From: Clostridia bacterium
GTDB taxonomy: Bacteria > Bacillota > Clostridia > Christensenellales > CAG-917
DNA length: 64,000 bases
Direction of reading: 5' to 3'
Assembly: GCA_017461985.1 (NCBI GenBank)
Contig: JAFTSA010000001.1
Coordinates: 126,301-190,300 of the forward strand
The translations under genes were made by a program, and so were the position numbers. Under the pieces are notes generated by a model that was not told the origin of the DNA, made no database searches, and saw only the letters and a program-made list of their open reading frames with translations. Below are positions 35,589 through 43,419 of the stretch, piece by piece (within the stretch, counting starts at the first letter, position 1; each line of letters begins with the position of its first letter).

Positions 35589-35596
35589 GAGAATAT

Positions 35597-36604
35597 ATGG
35601 AAACAACACAATCAAACAAAATCGTGTACAGCGCACTGAAACCCACCGGCGACCTTCAACTGGGCAACTATATCGGCGCATTGAAAAATATGATAAGACT
35701 GCAAGACGAGTATAGATGCATCTACACCGTTGCAGATATGCACTCAATCACCGTTGACAACGTGCCCGCAGACCTTCGCCGTCGCACCTATGACTTTATG
35801 GCACTCTTCCTTGCCATAGGTTTGGACCCTGAAAAGAGTGTTCTTTTTGTCCAATCCCACGTGCCTCAACACGCAGAGCTTGCATGGGTTCTCAACTGCT
35901 ACACCCAATTTGGTGAAGCAAGCCGTATGACACAATTCAAGGACAAGAGCCTGAAACACCCCGAAAATATCAATTTGGGTCTTTTTGCATACCCCACTTT
36001 GATGGCGGCGGATATTCTCCTTTATCAAACAGACTACGTGCCCATCGGCAAGGACCAAAAGCAACACCTTGAACTTGCCCGTGACGTGGCACAAAGATTC
36101 AACTCTAAATATTCACCCACCTTTGTCATTCCTGACGGCATTTTCCCAAAGCAAGGGGCAAAGATATCAAACCTTCTTGACCCCACCGCAAAGATGGGCA
36201 AGACCGATGACAATGCAGGTGGCGTTGTGTTCCTCCTTGACGATGCAGACACCATTATGCGCAAGTTCAAGCGTGCAGTCACCGACTGCGACCACGACAT
36301 CGTTTTCCGTGAGGACAAGCCTGGAATCAGCAACCTTCTCACCATCTATTCCGTCTTCAACGGCACAACCATTGAAGAGGCAGAAAAGGAATTTGCAGGC
36401 GCATCTTATGCTGACTTCAAACTGAAAGTCGGTGAATGCGTTGTGGAATATTTGAAGCCTATCCAAGAAAAGTATGATTACTATATGAAGAATAAGGACT
36501 ATCTTGAAGACATTATGAAAAAGGGCGCAGACACCGCAAGATACCTTGCCAACAAAACTCTTTCAAAGGTATATCGCAAGGTGGGATTTGTTCAACCTAA
36601 ATAG
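35597..36604 (+). CDS. trpS: Tryptophan-tRNA ligase
   Basis: 335 residues, standard class I TrpRS. The HIGH-equivalent region reads KPTGDLQLGNYIGAL (about 14-28). The KMSKS loop reads AKMGKTDDNAG (about 195), so the two serines are replaced by Gly and Thr while the lysines are kept. YTQFGEASRMTQFKDKS and LLYQTDYVPIGKDQKQHLEL, which form the tryptophan and adenylate pocket, are intact. TAGGAGA ribosome site. No T-box leader is visible before it: only 8 bases separate it from thrC, so it is expressed from the upstream operon. Confidence 0.95.
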   Translation: METTQSNKIVYSALKPTGDLQLGNYIGALKNMIRLQDEYRCIYTVADMHSITVDNVPADLRRRTYDFMALFLAIGLDPEKSVLFVQSHVPQHAELAWVLNCYTQFGEASRMTQFKDKSLKHPENINLGLFAYPTLMAADILLYQTDYVPIGKDQKQHLELARDVAQRFNSKYSPTFVIPDGIFPKQGAKISNLLDPTAKMGKTDDNAGGVVFLLDDADTIMRKFKRAVTDCDHDIVFREDKPGISNLLTIYSVFNGTTIEEAEKEFAGASYADFKLKVGECVVEYLKPIQEKYDYYMKNKDYLEDIMKKGADTARYLANKTLSKVYRKVGFVQPK

Positions 36605-36615
36605 AGGAGGAAACG

Positions 36616-36765
36616 ATGAAAGAATACAAGGTTGTTGAATCAAGAAAGGGCAATGCAGAAAAAATAATGAATGATATGGCAAGACAAGGCTGGGAAGTTG
36701 TGTCTGTCACATATTGGAGTTGTTGGAAAATCAGCCTTCTAATCACTTTTTCAAGAGAGTTCTAA
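36616..36765 (+). CDS. DUF4177-like small protein (49 residues)
   Basis: An overlooked small gene. GAGGAGG sits 5 bases before the ATG. The product starts MKEYKVVES, has a helical middle (NAEKIMNDMARQGWEVVSV), and ends in an aromatic/hydrophobic strand. This is the pattern of DUF4177: a strand, a helix with ARQGWEVV, then a strand. The function of the family is unknown. It lies 11 bases after trpS and 36 bases before the DUF5685 gene, so it is probably co-transcribed. Confidence 0.75.
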   Translation: MKEYKVVESRKGNAEKIMNDMARQGWEVVSVTYWSCWKISLLITFSREF

Positions 36766-36801
36766 TTAAAATAAATAAGTTGTAAATAATAAAGGCGAGA
36801 T

Positions 36802-37662
36802 ATGTTTGGATACGTAATTCCTGACAAAAACAATATGCTCATAAAGGACTTCAACGTCTTTCAAGGCTACTACTGCGGACTGTGTAGAGCCCTAGGAAAG
36901 ACAGGGGGCCCTCTCACTCGTCTTTGCACCAACTACGACGTGACGTTTTACAGTGTGCTTCTTCACTCCCTTGCAGGACAAGAGCCAAAGATGGAGAGGA
37001 AAGTGTGCTTTCTTAACGGCAAAAAGAAACCTATGATTGAGCCTGACGATTTGTCCATCAAGGCGGCAGACGTGGCGGTGCTTCTCACCTACTACAACGT
37101 GGCAGACGACGTGGAAGACGGCAAAAAAATCCGCTTGCCAATTTTATGGCGTTTGTGGCTTAGAAAGCGCGCCGCGGCACGCCGTATGCCCGAAGTGGAC
37201 AAGTTGATGAAGAGGGAATTCAAGCGTCTTGCAGACCTTGAAAAATCAAACTCATCATCCATTGACGAAGTGGCGGATTGCACCGCAGTCGTCATGAGAG
37301 ATATGACAAGAGCACTTGTCAAAACTGACGACGTCGTTGACCTCTTCACCTACAACCTCGGCAGACTCATCTATCTTCTTGACGCAGTGGATGACGTCAA
37401 CGAAGACAGCAAGAAAGGACGATACAACGTCATCGTCAACAACTACGGCAAATGCACAGAAAAGGCGGATTATCTCTTGAAAAACGCCGATGAACTGTCA
37501 TTTCTGCTGAAATCAACCTACAACAGAATGGTTGAAAGCTACAACCAAATGGAAATAACAATAGGTGAAGGTGTGCTGTCAAACACCATCTACCTTGGAC
37601 TCAATTTGCAAATAGAGCGACTGCTCAAAGGAGTGGAAAAATGCCAAACGATCCGTTTGTAA
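36802..37662 (+). CDS. DUF5685 family protein
   Basis: 286 residues. The N-terminus MFGYVIPDKNNMLIKDF, followed by YYCGLCRALGK (about 30-40) and the later YNLGRLIYLLDAVDDVNED, are marks of the clostridial DUF5685 family. It is largely helical with a cysteine pair (CGLC) near the start and no obvious membrane segment. No function has been established to my knowledge. The aspartate-rich helix LDAVDDVNED recalls trans-isoprenyl diphosphate synthase-like folds, but that is only a resemblance. It overlaps the next gene by 22 bases, a strong sign that the two are expressed together. Confidence 0.8.
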   Translation: MFGYVIPDKNNMLIKDFNVFQGYYCGLCRALGKTGGPLTRLCTNYDVTFYSVLLHSLAGQEPKMERKVCFLNGKKKPMIEPDDLSIKAADVAVLLTYYNVADDVEDGKKIRLPILWRLWLRKRAAARRMPEVDKLMKREFKRLADLEKSNSSSIDEVADCTAVVMRDMTRALVKTDDVVDLFTYNLGRLIYLLDAVDDVNEDSKKGRYNVIVNNYGKCTEKADYLLKNADELSFLLKSTYNRMVESYNQMEITIGEGVLSNTIYLGLNLQIERLLKGVEKCQTIRL

Positions 37663-38288
37663 TCCTCGGAATTGAAAAGGGTGCAACCCAAAGTGAAATC
37701 CTTGAAGCATACAAGGAAAAGAGAGCACATTATCAACAACTTGTCTTTGAAGAAGGCGAGACGGGTGCTGACGCAGCACGTATGCTTGAAGAACTTGACA
37801 AGGCCTATCAACTTGCCATGGAATACAGCCATGACACCGCCTCTGTCAGTGGTGAGTCATATTCATCTGACCCCTTTGAAGACGTCAAGTCCGCAATCAA
37901 GAACAAGGACTTCACAAGAGCACAAAATCTCCTTGACAATATGTCAAATCGTGGTGGCGAGTGGCACTATTATCAAGCCATCGTTTACTATGAAAAGAGT
38001 TGGCTCAATGAAAGCAAAAAGCAACTTGAAATCGCACTGTCCCTTGAACCGGGCAATGAGAAATATCAACGCGCTCTTGACAATATGAAGAAGAAGATTG
38101 ACGGCACCAACGCCTTCAAAAATCAGCGTCCTCGTCAAAACTATCAAGGTCAAGAGGCGCAAGGTTATCACCGCAGTTATCAACAACAACCCGATGCCGC
38201 AGACAACTGTTGCACAGTCTGTCAAGCACTTTGGTGCGCAGACTGCTGTTGTGAATGTATGGGTGGCGACTGCATCCGCTGTTGCTAG
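37641..38288 (+). CDS. Degenerate J-domain protein with cysteine-rich C-terminus
   Basis: 215 residues. Residues 4-65 follow the DnaJ J-domain (DPFVILGIEKGATQSEILEAY ... LEELDKAYQLA). The HPD tripeptide that activates DnaK is replaced: the expected YHPD reads YQQL. The middle (about 85-160) is helical and TPR-like. Residues about 180-215 hold eleven cysteines in 26 residues (CCTVC, CADCCCECMGGD, CIRCC), suggesting metal binding or disulfides. It probably does not act as a canonical Hsp70 co-chaperone. It starts inside the end of the DUF5685 gene and is followed after 3 bases by a membrane protein, so the three genes form a conserved-looking unit of unknown role. Confidence 0.8.
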   Translation: MPNDPFVILGIEKGATQSEILEAYKEKRAHYQQLVFEEGETGADAARMLEELDKAYQLAMEYSHDTASVSGESYSSDPFEDVKSAIKNKDFTRAQNLLDNMSNRGGEWHYYQAIVYYEKSWLNESKKQLEIALSLEPGNEKYQRALDNMKKKIDGTNAFKNQRPRQNYQGQEAQGYHRSYQQQPDAADNCCTVCQALWCADCCCECMGGDCIRCC

Positions 38289-38291
38289 ACT

Positions 38292-39002
38292 ATGAAAAGA
38301 AAACCCCGTCAGCAAATACTTTATGAGATAGCGCTGGGTGGCATATCTGCCGCCATGGCGCTTCTTCTTGTTTGGCTGTCGGTGGTGGTGCGCTACGGCA
38401 CTATCGGTTTTTACGTGGCGGCGTGCCTTGCACTTCTTGTGCCCCTGTCACAAAAGTATTATTTTGCATCCATATCCGCCTACGTAGTGTCCTCACTTTT
38501 GGCATTTGCAATAGTAGGTGACATCCTTGCCATATCAGGCTACGTGGTCTATTTTGCCCCTATGTGCATAGCGTCTGCCATTATGCTTGAAAAGAAGGTG
38601 AAGTGGTTTATATCAGTCCCTGTCAAGGTGGTTTTCATCGCAGGGGCAATTGCTTTCCTTTACTACGTTGCAGGCACCATTATGATATCCCCCGAGCTTA
38701 CTTTCAAAGTGCCTTTCTGGGCAGTGGAGCTGGTGGGCATTGTGGCGCTTATGGCAATAGATTTTCTTATGGCATACGTCTATGAGGTTCTGAAAAAGAA
38801 GGTGTCAACCGCCCTTAGAAAGCGTCTTAAAACTGAAAACGTGGAAGAAGACGAAGAGGAAGAAAGCCCCTTTGACTGCGATGAAAACTCCGTCTTTGAC
38901 CATGACAAAGTGAAGGAAAATGAAGAGGTGAACGCCACCGAATCAACCCCCGAAGTCAAGGCGGATGACAACAAAGACGATGACGAGGACTTTTTCAAAT
39001 AA
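38292..39002 (+). CDS. Multi-span membrane protein with acidic C-terminal tail
   Basis: 236 residues. Five to six hydrophobic segments occupy residues about 10-165. A lysine/arginine-rich patch and then a strongly acidic tail of about 60 residues (NVEEDEEEES..., ending DDDEDFFK) follow. The membrane part recalls ECF-type S components or small YqhQ-era membrane proteins, but no diagnostic motif supports that. The tail is likely cytoplasmic by the positive-inside rule. Last gene of the run beginning at rpmE; a perfect palindromic terminator follows. Confidence 0.72.
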   Translation: MKRKPRQQILYEIALGGISAAMALLLVWLSVVVRYGTIGFYVAACLALLVPLSQKYYFASISAYVVSSLLAFAIVGDILAISGYVVYFAPMCIASAIMLEKKVKWFISVPVKVVFIAGAIAFLYYVAGTIMISPELTFKVPFWAVELVGIVALMAIDFLMAYVYEVLKKKVSTALRKRLKTENVEEDEEEESPFDCDENSVFDHDKVKENEEVNATESTPEVKADDNKDDDEDFFK

Positions 39003-39071
39003 TCGGCATTCTAACCTTTTAAAACTCTCAAAATACAACAAAATTTGAAAAGAAAAAATAAGCCTATAAAC

Positions 39072-39103
39072 AAGAAAAACCGCCAAATTTGGCGGTTTTT
39101 CTT
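39072..39103. terminator. Bidirectional terminator
   Basis: Perfect 32-base palindrome (AAAAACCGCCAAA / TTTGGCGGTTTTT) with A and T tracts on opposite sides, placed between the membrane-protein gene and the convergent arsR. Confidence 0.9.
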
Positions 39104-39132
39104 TTGAGTAAGAAGAAAAGAAAAACGGTTGT

Positions 39133-39474
39133 TTAGTATCTCATATAGCCAAGATATTCCGCTCCTGCGGACAGCACGTTTTCTATCCGCTTATCCCTCA
39201 ATGAGTAGAATATCACCTTGCCTTCACGCCTACACCTGACAATCCCTGCCGAGCGCAAATATCTCAGTTGATGTGAGCAAGTGGTTTGGTTGAGGGACAA
39301 AAGTGTGCAAAGGTCGGTGACGCACATTTCACTGATGGAAAGGGCGCATATTATTTTTGTCCTTGTTGCGTCACCACAAGCACTGAAAAACTCGGATAAA
39401 GAGTAGAGCACTGCGTTTCGTGGCAGATAATTTTGCACCAGATTTGCTGTTTCGCTATCAAGAAGTGTTTTCAT
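39133..39474 (-). CDS. ArsR/SmtB family transcriptional regulator
   Basis: 113 residues, winged-helix repressor of the metal/metalloid-sensing ArsR family. LSEFFSACGDATRTKIICAL, then SEMCVTDLCTLLSLNQTTCSHQLRYLRSAG (the recognition helix) and the wing VRCRREGKVIFYSLRD are characteristic. In classical ArsR the alpha-3 metal motif is ELCVCDL; here it is MCVTDLC, so one cysteine is displaced by three positions and the ligand set may differ. No metal pump lies beside it; the divergent small membrane protein at 39567 is the obvious candidate target. No Shine-Dalgarno: an extended -10 (TGCTAATAT) ends 6 bases before the ATG, so the mRNA may be leaderless. Confidence 0.9.
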   Translation of the reverse strand: MKTLLDSETANLVQNYLPRNAVLYSLSEFFSACGDATRTKIICALSISEMCVTDLCTLLSLNQTTCSHQLRYLRSAGIVRCRREGKVIFYSLRDKRIENVLSAGAEYLGYMRY

Positions 39475-39480
39475 ATCTGC

Positions 39481-39489
39481 ATATTAGCA
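39481..39489 (-). promoter_or_regulatory. Extended -10 promoter of arsR
   Basis: Minus strand TGCTAATAT, with only 6 bases to the arsR ATG and no convincing -35 box. It implies a leaderless or near-leaderless transcript. Confidence 0.45.
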
Positions 39490-39566
39490 TATCTCAAAAC
39501 AAAAATTTTCACTCACTTTGTCGCATGGTGGTGCATATTGTGGTAAAAAGCCGTTTGGGAGGATGT

Positions 39567-39737
39567 ATGTTCGACAATAATTGGTATTTGTTTTTGCTGA
39601 TAGTATTTTTGGTCTTTGCAGGTGACGGCGGACTCAACTACACCGAAATCGCAGTTATGGGGGCAATCCTTCTTGCTTTGACCTTGACAGAGGGAAACAA
39701 CGCCTCAGGAAACGGCTGTTGCTGTGGGAATATTTGA
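39567..39737 (+). CDS. Small membrane protein (56 residues) divergent from arsR
   Basis: Starts at ATG 39567 after GGGAGGATGT; a longer open frame upstream runs through the arsR gene on the other strand and is not credible. The product has two short hydrophobic segments (WYLFLLIVFLVFAG and EIAVMGAILLALTLT) and ends in NASGNGCCCGNI, with three adjacent cysteines. I do not recognise a family. The position next to an ArsR-type regulator and the terminal cysteine cluster make a metal-linked role conceivable, but that is inference only. Confidence 0.6.
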   Translation: MFDNNWYLFLLIVFLVFAGDGGLNYTEIAVMGAILLALTLTEGNNASGNGCCCGNI

Positions 39738-39778
39738 CGAAATTTTAGAGAAATATAGCACAATTTGAGGAGTGTTTT

Positions 39779-39847
39779 ATGAAAATAATAAGCCGAAAAA
39801 TATTCGGCTTATTTATATATTTACTATTTGGGATTTTTGGGGTATAA
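39779..39847 (+). CDS. Possible 22-residue membrane peptide directly upstream of uvrC
   Basis: ATG 39779 follows a strong GAGGAG site at good spacing. The peptide begins MKIISRKIFGLFIYLLFG and is hydrophobic with a basic N-terminus. Its stop codon lies 7 bases before the uvrC ATG. It contains a terminator-like hairpin (39787-39813) and the uvrC -10 box, so it may be a leader peptide, a small toxin-like peptide or a chance frame. Confidence 0.35.
   Translation: MKIISRKIFGLFIYLLFGIFGV
39787..39820 (+). terminator. Terminator-like hairpin before uvrC
   Basis: AATAAGCCGAA (39787-39797) / TTCGGCTTATT (39803-39813) with a 5-base loop, followed by a weak T-rich tract. Confidence 0.6.
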
Positions 39848-39848
39848 T
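39820..39848 (+). promoter_or_regulatory. Promoter of uvrC
   Basis: TTTACT (39820-39825), 17 bp, TATAAT (39843-39848). The uvrC ATG begins 7 bases after the -10 box, where transcription itself should start. Confidence 0.55.
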
Positions 39849-39854
39849 CAAGTT

Positions 39855-41687
39855 ATGGTAAACTTCAAAGAGAAACTGAAAGACGTCCCCGAAAATCCCG
39901 GTGTGTACCTCATGCTGGACAAGGACGACAATATCATCTACGTGGGCAAAGCCAAAAACCTCAAAAATAGGCTTCGTCAATATTTCCATAACTCAGTAAA
40001 AACTGTGAAGGTTATGGCAATGCTTGACCACGTGGCGGATTTCAGGTATATCATCTGCGGAAGTGAAGTTGATGCCCTCGTCACCGAAAACAACCTCATC
40101 AAAAAGCACACTCCTCAGTATAATATTCTCCTCAAAGACGACAAGTCCTATCCCTTTGTCAGGATAAACCTTAAAGAGGATTATCCCAGCATATCTTTGG
40201 TGCGGGCGCTAAAAAATGACGGCGCAAAATATTTTGGGCCATATATGCAGTCTGTCAACATCCGTGACATATTTGACCTCATCCACTCCGCATTTCCCAT
40301 CCGTGACTGCAACCGCGATATGACAAAACCCTCTCGCCCCTGCCTCAACGCTCACCTGGGCAGATGCGTTGCCCCCTGCTCAGGCAAGGTGACAAAAGAG
40401 GAATACAGGAAGGAAGTTATGCGCGTTGTGGATTTCCTTAAGGGCAACGACAGAGAAGTGGAAAGAGTGCTCACCGACAAAATGATGGAGTTTGCCGACA
40501 AGGAAAACTTTGAGGTGGCACTGAAATACAAGGAAAAACTTGCCGTCCTTGAAAAGGTGGTGCGCAAACAAGTGTCCGCCCTCCCCAAGGACTTCAACCT
40601 TGACGTGTTTGCCTATGAAACAAACGGGGTGAAGACGGCGGTGAATATGCTTGTTGTCCGCGGTGGCAAACTTGTTGGCGGTGAAAACTCCGTCTATGAC
40701 GGCATTGACGACAGCCTCACCTCATATCTATATCAATTCTACAAAAACAATCCCCCTGTTTGTGATGAAATCATCACTGACGGCGCAGATGACAACAAGG
40801 CCCTTGAAGATGCACTGTCAACTTTGGTGGGCAGAAAAATCCACGTGTTGTCACCAAAACAAGGGGTGAGGAAGCAACTTCTTGACCTTGCTTACACCAA
40901 CGCCCACGATGCTCTTGAAAAACACGGCACACAGGAAGAAAGAAAAACACTGCGCACCAAAGGTGCGGTAAAACAACTTGCCGACCTTTTATCCTTGAAG
41001 ACTTTGCCCAACCGCATTGAGTGCTATGACATATCTCACGTATCTGGTGTTGACAAGGTGTCTAGTATGGTTGTCTTTGAGGGCGGTGAGCCAAAGAAGA
41101 GCCATTACAGAAAGTTCAAAATCAAGACCGTTGAAGGCAACAATGACTTTGCCTCTATGAAGGAAACTTTGTCACGAAGGCTTGAAAGGCTCAACAACCC
41201 CGATGAAACAGACGAGAGTTTTGCTTCTGTCCCTGACCTCATCGTCATAGACGGTGGAAAAGGACAACTATCCTACGCCCTTGACGCCCTTGCCCTCTAC
41301 GGCAGGAATGACATAGAAATATTATCCCTTGCCGAAAGAGAAGAGGAAGTGTTTTTGGGCAGAGCCCCCAAGGAGAGTGTCATGCTGTCCAAAGACTCAG
41401 TTGCTTTGCAACTGCTTCAACGTATCCGTGACGAGGCACACCGATTTGCAATCACTTTTCACCGCAATCTGCACGCAAAACGTATGAGTGAAAGCGTGCT
41501 CCGTGACGTCCCCGGCATAGGCAAAAAGAAATCCGCCGACTTACTCAAAAAGTTTGGCTCGGTTGAGAATATCCTTCACGCAAAGGATGAGGACATTGCA
41601 TTGCTTGACGGATTTTCAGTGCAATCCGCAACAAAACTGAAAGTAGGTCTCCAAAAGGTGCTTGACGAAAGAAAGTCCAACGACTAA
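39855..41687 (+). CDS. uvrC: Excinuclease ABC subunit C
   Basis: 610 residues, usual for UvrC, which makes both incisions in nucleotide excision repair with UvrA and UvrB. The N-terminal GIY-YIG nuclease starts at VPENPGVYLMLDKDDNIIYV (about 10-90). The UvrB-binding UVR motif lies around 200-235. The RNase H-like C-terminal nuclease contains RIECYDISHVSG and LIVIDGGKGQL. Helix-hairpin-helix motifs (VPGIGKKKSADLLKKFGS) end the protein. The start at 39855 fits the family N-terminus; an in-frame ATG at 39828 lies in front of the promoter. No Shine-Dalgarno at normal spacing. Confidence 0.95.
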   Translation: MVNFKEKLKDVPENPGVYLMLDKDDNIIYVGKAKNLKNRLRQYFHNSVKTVKVMAMLDHVADFRYIICGSEVDALVTENNLIKKHTPQYNILLKDDKSYPFVRINLKEDYPSISLVRALKNDGAKYFGPYMQSVNIRDIFDLIHSAFPIRDCNRDMTKPSRPCLNAHLGRCVAPCSGKVTKEEYRKEVMRVVDFLKGNDREVERVLTDKMMEFADKENFEVALKYKEKLAVLEKVVRKQVSALPKDFNLDVFAYETNGVKTAVNMLVVRGGKLVGGENSVYDGIDDSLTSYLYQFYKNNPPVCDEIITDGADDNKALEDALSTLVGRKIHVLSPKQGVRKQLLDLAYTNAHDALEKHGTQEERKTLRTKGAVKQLADLLSLKTLPNRIECYDISHVSGVDKVSSMVVFEGGEPKKSHYRKFKIKTVEGNNDFASMKETLSRRLERLNNPDETDESFASVPDLIVIDGGKGQLSYALDALALYGRNDIEILSLAEREEEVFLGRAPKESVMLSKDSVALQLLQRIRDEAHRFAITFHRNLHAKRMSESVLRDVPGIGKKKSADLLKKFGSVENILHAKDEDIALLDGFSVQSATKLKVGLQKVLDERKSND

Positions 41688-41755
41688 GTGGCAAGTGGTT
41701 TTTGAAGTGCACTGCCACAATACCTTGTAAAAAGAAAAATTCAAAGAATTTTCTG

Positions 41756-41784
41756 TTGAGAAAAGACGGGGCTTTATATATAAT
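41756..41784 (+). promoter_or_regulatory. Promoter of the murB-PHP-whiA operon
   Basis: TTGAGA (41756-41761), 17 bp, TATAAT (41779-41784), giving a leader of about 40 bases. A second weak box, TATATT at 41820-41825, lies 5 bases before the murB ATG. Confidence 0.6.
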
Positions 41785-41830
41785 ATAAACTCGGTTGGAT
41801 TTTCAAAAGGTTTCCTGCGTATATTGAGAT

Positions 41831-42664
41831 ATGATTATCTCAAAAAACGTAGAGGCAAACAGGCTGTCAACCTATGGTGGAAAAGGGGTTGTGAAAACCC
41901 TCGTGATACCCGAAAACAAAGAGGAATTTGTTGACGTAATCCGTGACAAAGGTGATGACGCTTTCATCTTGGGCGGTGGGTCAAATCTCATCATACCTGA
42001 CGGCGAAAACACCAAAACCGTGGTGTCAACAAAATGCTTGAACCATATTGAGTTTGACGGTGACAGAGTGAGAGTTGATGGAGGTGCACGAGTGTCCTCT
42101 CTCATCAAAGAGTGCCGTCTTAAAGGGCTCACTGGTCTTGAATTTTTGGTTGGTGTGCCAGCCAGCATAGGCGGTGCGGTCAAGATGAACGCAGGAGCGT
42201 TTAAGTGCGAAATCGGCAGTTTAATCGCCGAAATCACCGTGTTAAGTGCCGATGGTGACGTGAAAACACTTTTTCCGCCTTTCCTCTTTTCTTATAGAAA
42301 AGGGTGTAGGGACGTGGTGGTTGACGTGACGCTCAGCCTTAAACCTGCGGACACAAAGCACATTGACAATTTGCTCAAACACAACTTAGAGGTGCGACAT
42401 AGCACTCAGCCAAGAGGACGAAGTGTTGGGTGCACTTTCAAAAACGTAGGGCTTTCAGCAGGCTACTATATTGAAAAGGCAGGGCTCAAAGGTGAAAGGG
42501 TTGGTGGAGCGGAAATATCCACCCTTCACGGCAACTTCATCGTCAACAGAGGTGAGGGCAGTGCCACCGACTTTTTGACACTGGTTGAAAGGGCAAAGAT
42601 GAGAGTTGAAGAACTCTTCCAAATAACACTTGAAGAAGAATTTATTTTGCTAGGTGAACAATGA
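41831..42664 (+). CDS. murB: UDP-N-acetylmuramate dehydrogenase
   Basis: 277 residues. FAD enzyme reducing UDP-GlcNAc-enolpyruvate to UDP-MurNAc in peptidoglycan synthesis. The FAD-binding segments FILGGGSNLIIPDG (about 45-58) and GLTGLEFLVGVPASIGGAVKMNAGA (about 98-122) are present, as are the SYRKGCRDVVV and PRGRSVGCTFKNV regions and C-terminal KGERVGGAEISTLHGNFIVN. The catalytic serine position reads RSVGCTFKN (Cys next to Thr), as in type II MurB. The stop overlaps the PHP gene start by 4 bases. Only a weak GAGAT precedes the ATG. Confidence 0.95.
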   Translation: MIISKNVEANRLSTYGGKGVVKTLVIPENKEEFVDVIRDKGDDAFILGGGSNLIIPDGENTKTVVSTKCLNHIEFDGDRVRVDGGARVSSLIKECRLKGLTGLEFLVGVPASIGGAVKMNAGAFKCEIGSLIAEITVLSADGDVKTLFPPFLFSYRKGCRDVVVDVTLSLKPADTKHIDNLLKHNLEVRHSTQPRGRSVGCTFKNVGLSAGYYIEKAGLKGERVGGAEISTLHGNFIVNRGEGSATDFLTLVERAKMRVEELFQITLEEEFILLGEQ

Positions 42665-43419
42665 AATTTATCGGCGACTATCATACACACACTGTGGCAA
42701 GTGACGGCACGGGCAAAGTCCGTGACAATCTTGCACGCGCTATGAAGAAAGGTCTTGAAGAAGTGGCAATCACAGACCACTCTTTCACTTGCTTCATTTG
42801 CCACATGACCAGAAAGAAATTCTACAAGCAAGAGAGAGAAATCAAGGACTTTTTGTTGAAGCACGGCGACAGCATAAAAGTCATACACGGCGTTGAAGGC
42901 AATCTTCTTGGATTTGACGGCTATCTTGACGTGCCCGAGGACATCATCAAGGAGTGCGGTGTGTTGCATATGGGTTTCCACCGCTATCTCAAAATCCCAG
43001 TGGCAATGAAGTACGCCAAATACGTTTTCACCAACGGCTTCGGCCCTAAAAAGGCAAAAGAGAAAATCAAGGAATTGAACACTCAGTCCTATCTCAAAGC
43101 CATGGATCGCTATCCCATTGACGTACTTGTGCATCTCGGACATCGCTGTCCTGTTGACGTGGCAGTCATCTGCAAAAAGGCGGCAGAGAAGGGTATGTAC
43201 GTTGAATTCAACGAGAAGCACGTGGACGTCCTTGAAAAGAATATTGAAGCAATCCTTGAAAGCGGAGTGAAACTCATTGTTGGCTCAGACGCCCACTCAC
43301 CTAAAAACATTGGCAAACTTGACAGAGTGGCAGAGTTCATTGAAAAATACAATATCCCCGCAGACAGAATATACGGCCTTGGCGTGAAGCCCACATTTAA
43401 GGATAAGAAAAATGACTGA
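42661..43419 (+). CDS. PHP domain metal-dependent phosphoesterase
   Basis: 252 residues of the YcdX/histidinol-phosphatase-like PHP family. Metal ligands are seen in order: GDYHTHTVASDG (residues 5-16), ITDHS (about 40), HGVEGNLLG (about 76), the HLGH segment and VGSDAHSP near 202-210. Probable phosphatase or phosphodiesterase; the substrate is not deducible. In Bacillota a PHP gene is often found between murB and the rapZ-yvcK-whiA cluster, which fits this position although rapZ and yvcK are absent here. Overlaps both murB and whiA. Confidence 0.88.
   Translation: MKFIGDYHTHTVASDGTGKVRDNLARAMKKGLEEVAITDHSFTCFICHMTRKKFYKQEREIKDFLLKHGDSIKVIHGVEGNLLGFDGYLDVPEDIIKECGVLHMGFHRYLKIPVAMKYAKYVFTNGFGPKKAKEKIKELNTQSYLKAMDRYPIDVLVHLGHRCPVDVAVICKKAAEKGMYVEFNEKHVDVLEKNIEAILESGVKLIVGSDAHSPKNIGKLDRVAEFIEKYNIPADRIYGLGVKPTFKDKKND

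Noticed and set aside
39420..39566. N-terminal extension of the small membrane protein
   Set aside because: It would lie antisense to arsR and its promoter. The ATG at 39567 has a good ribosome site.
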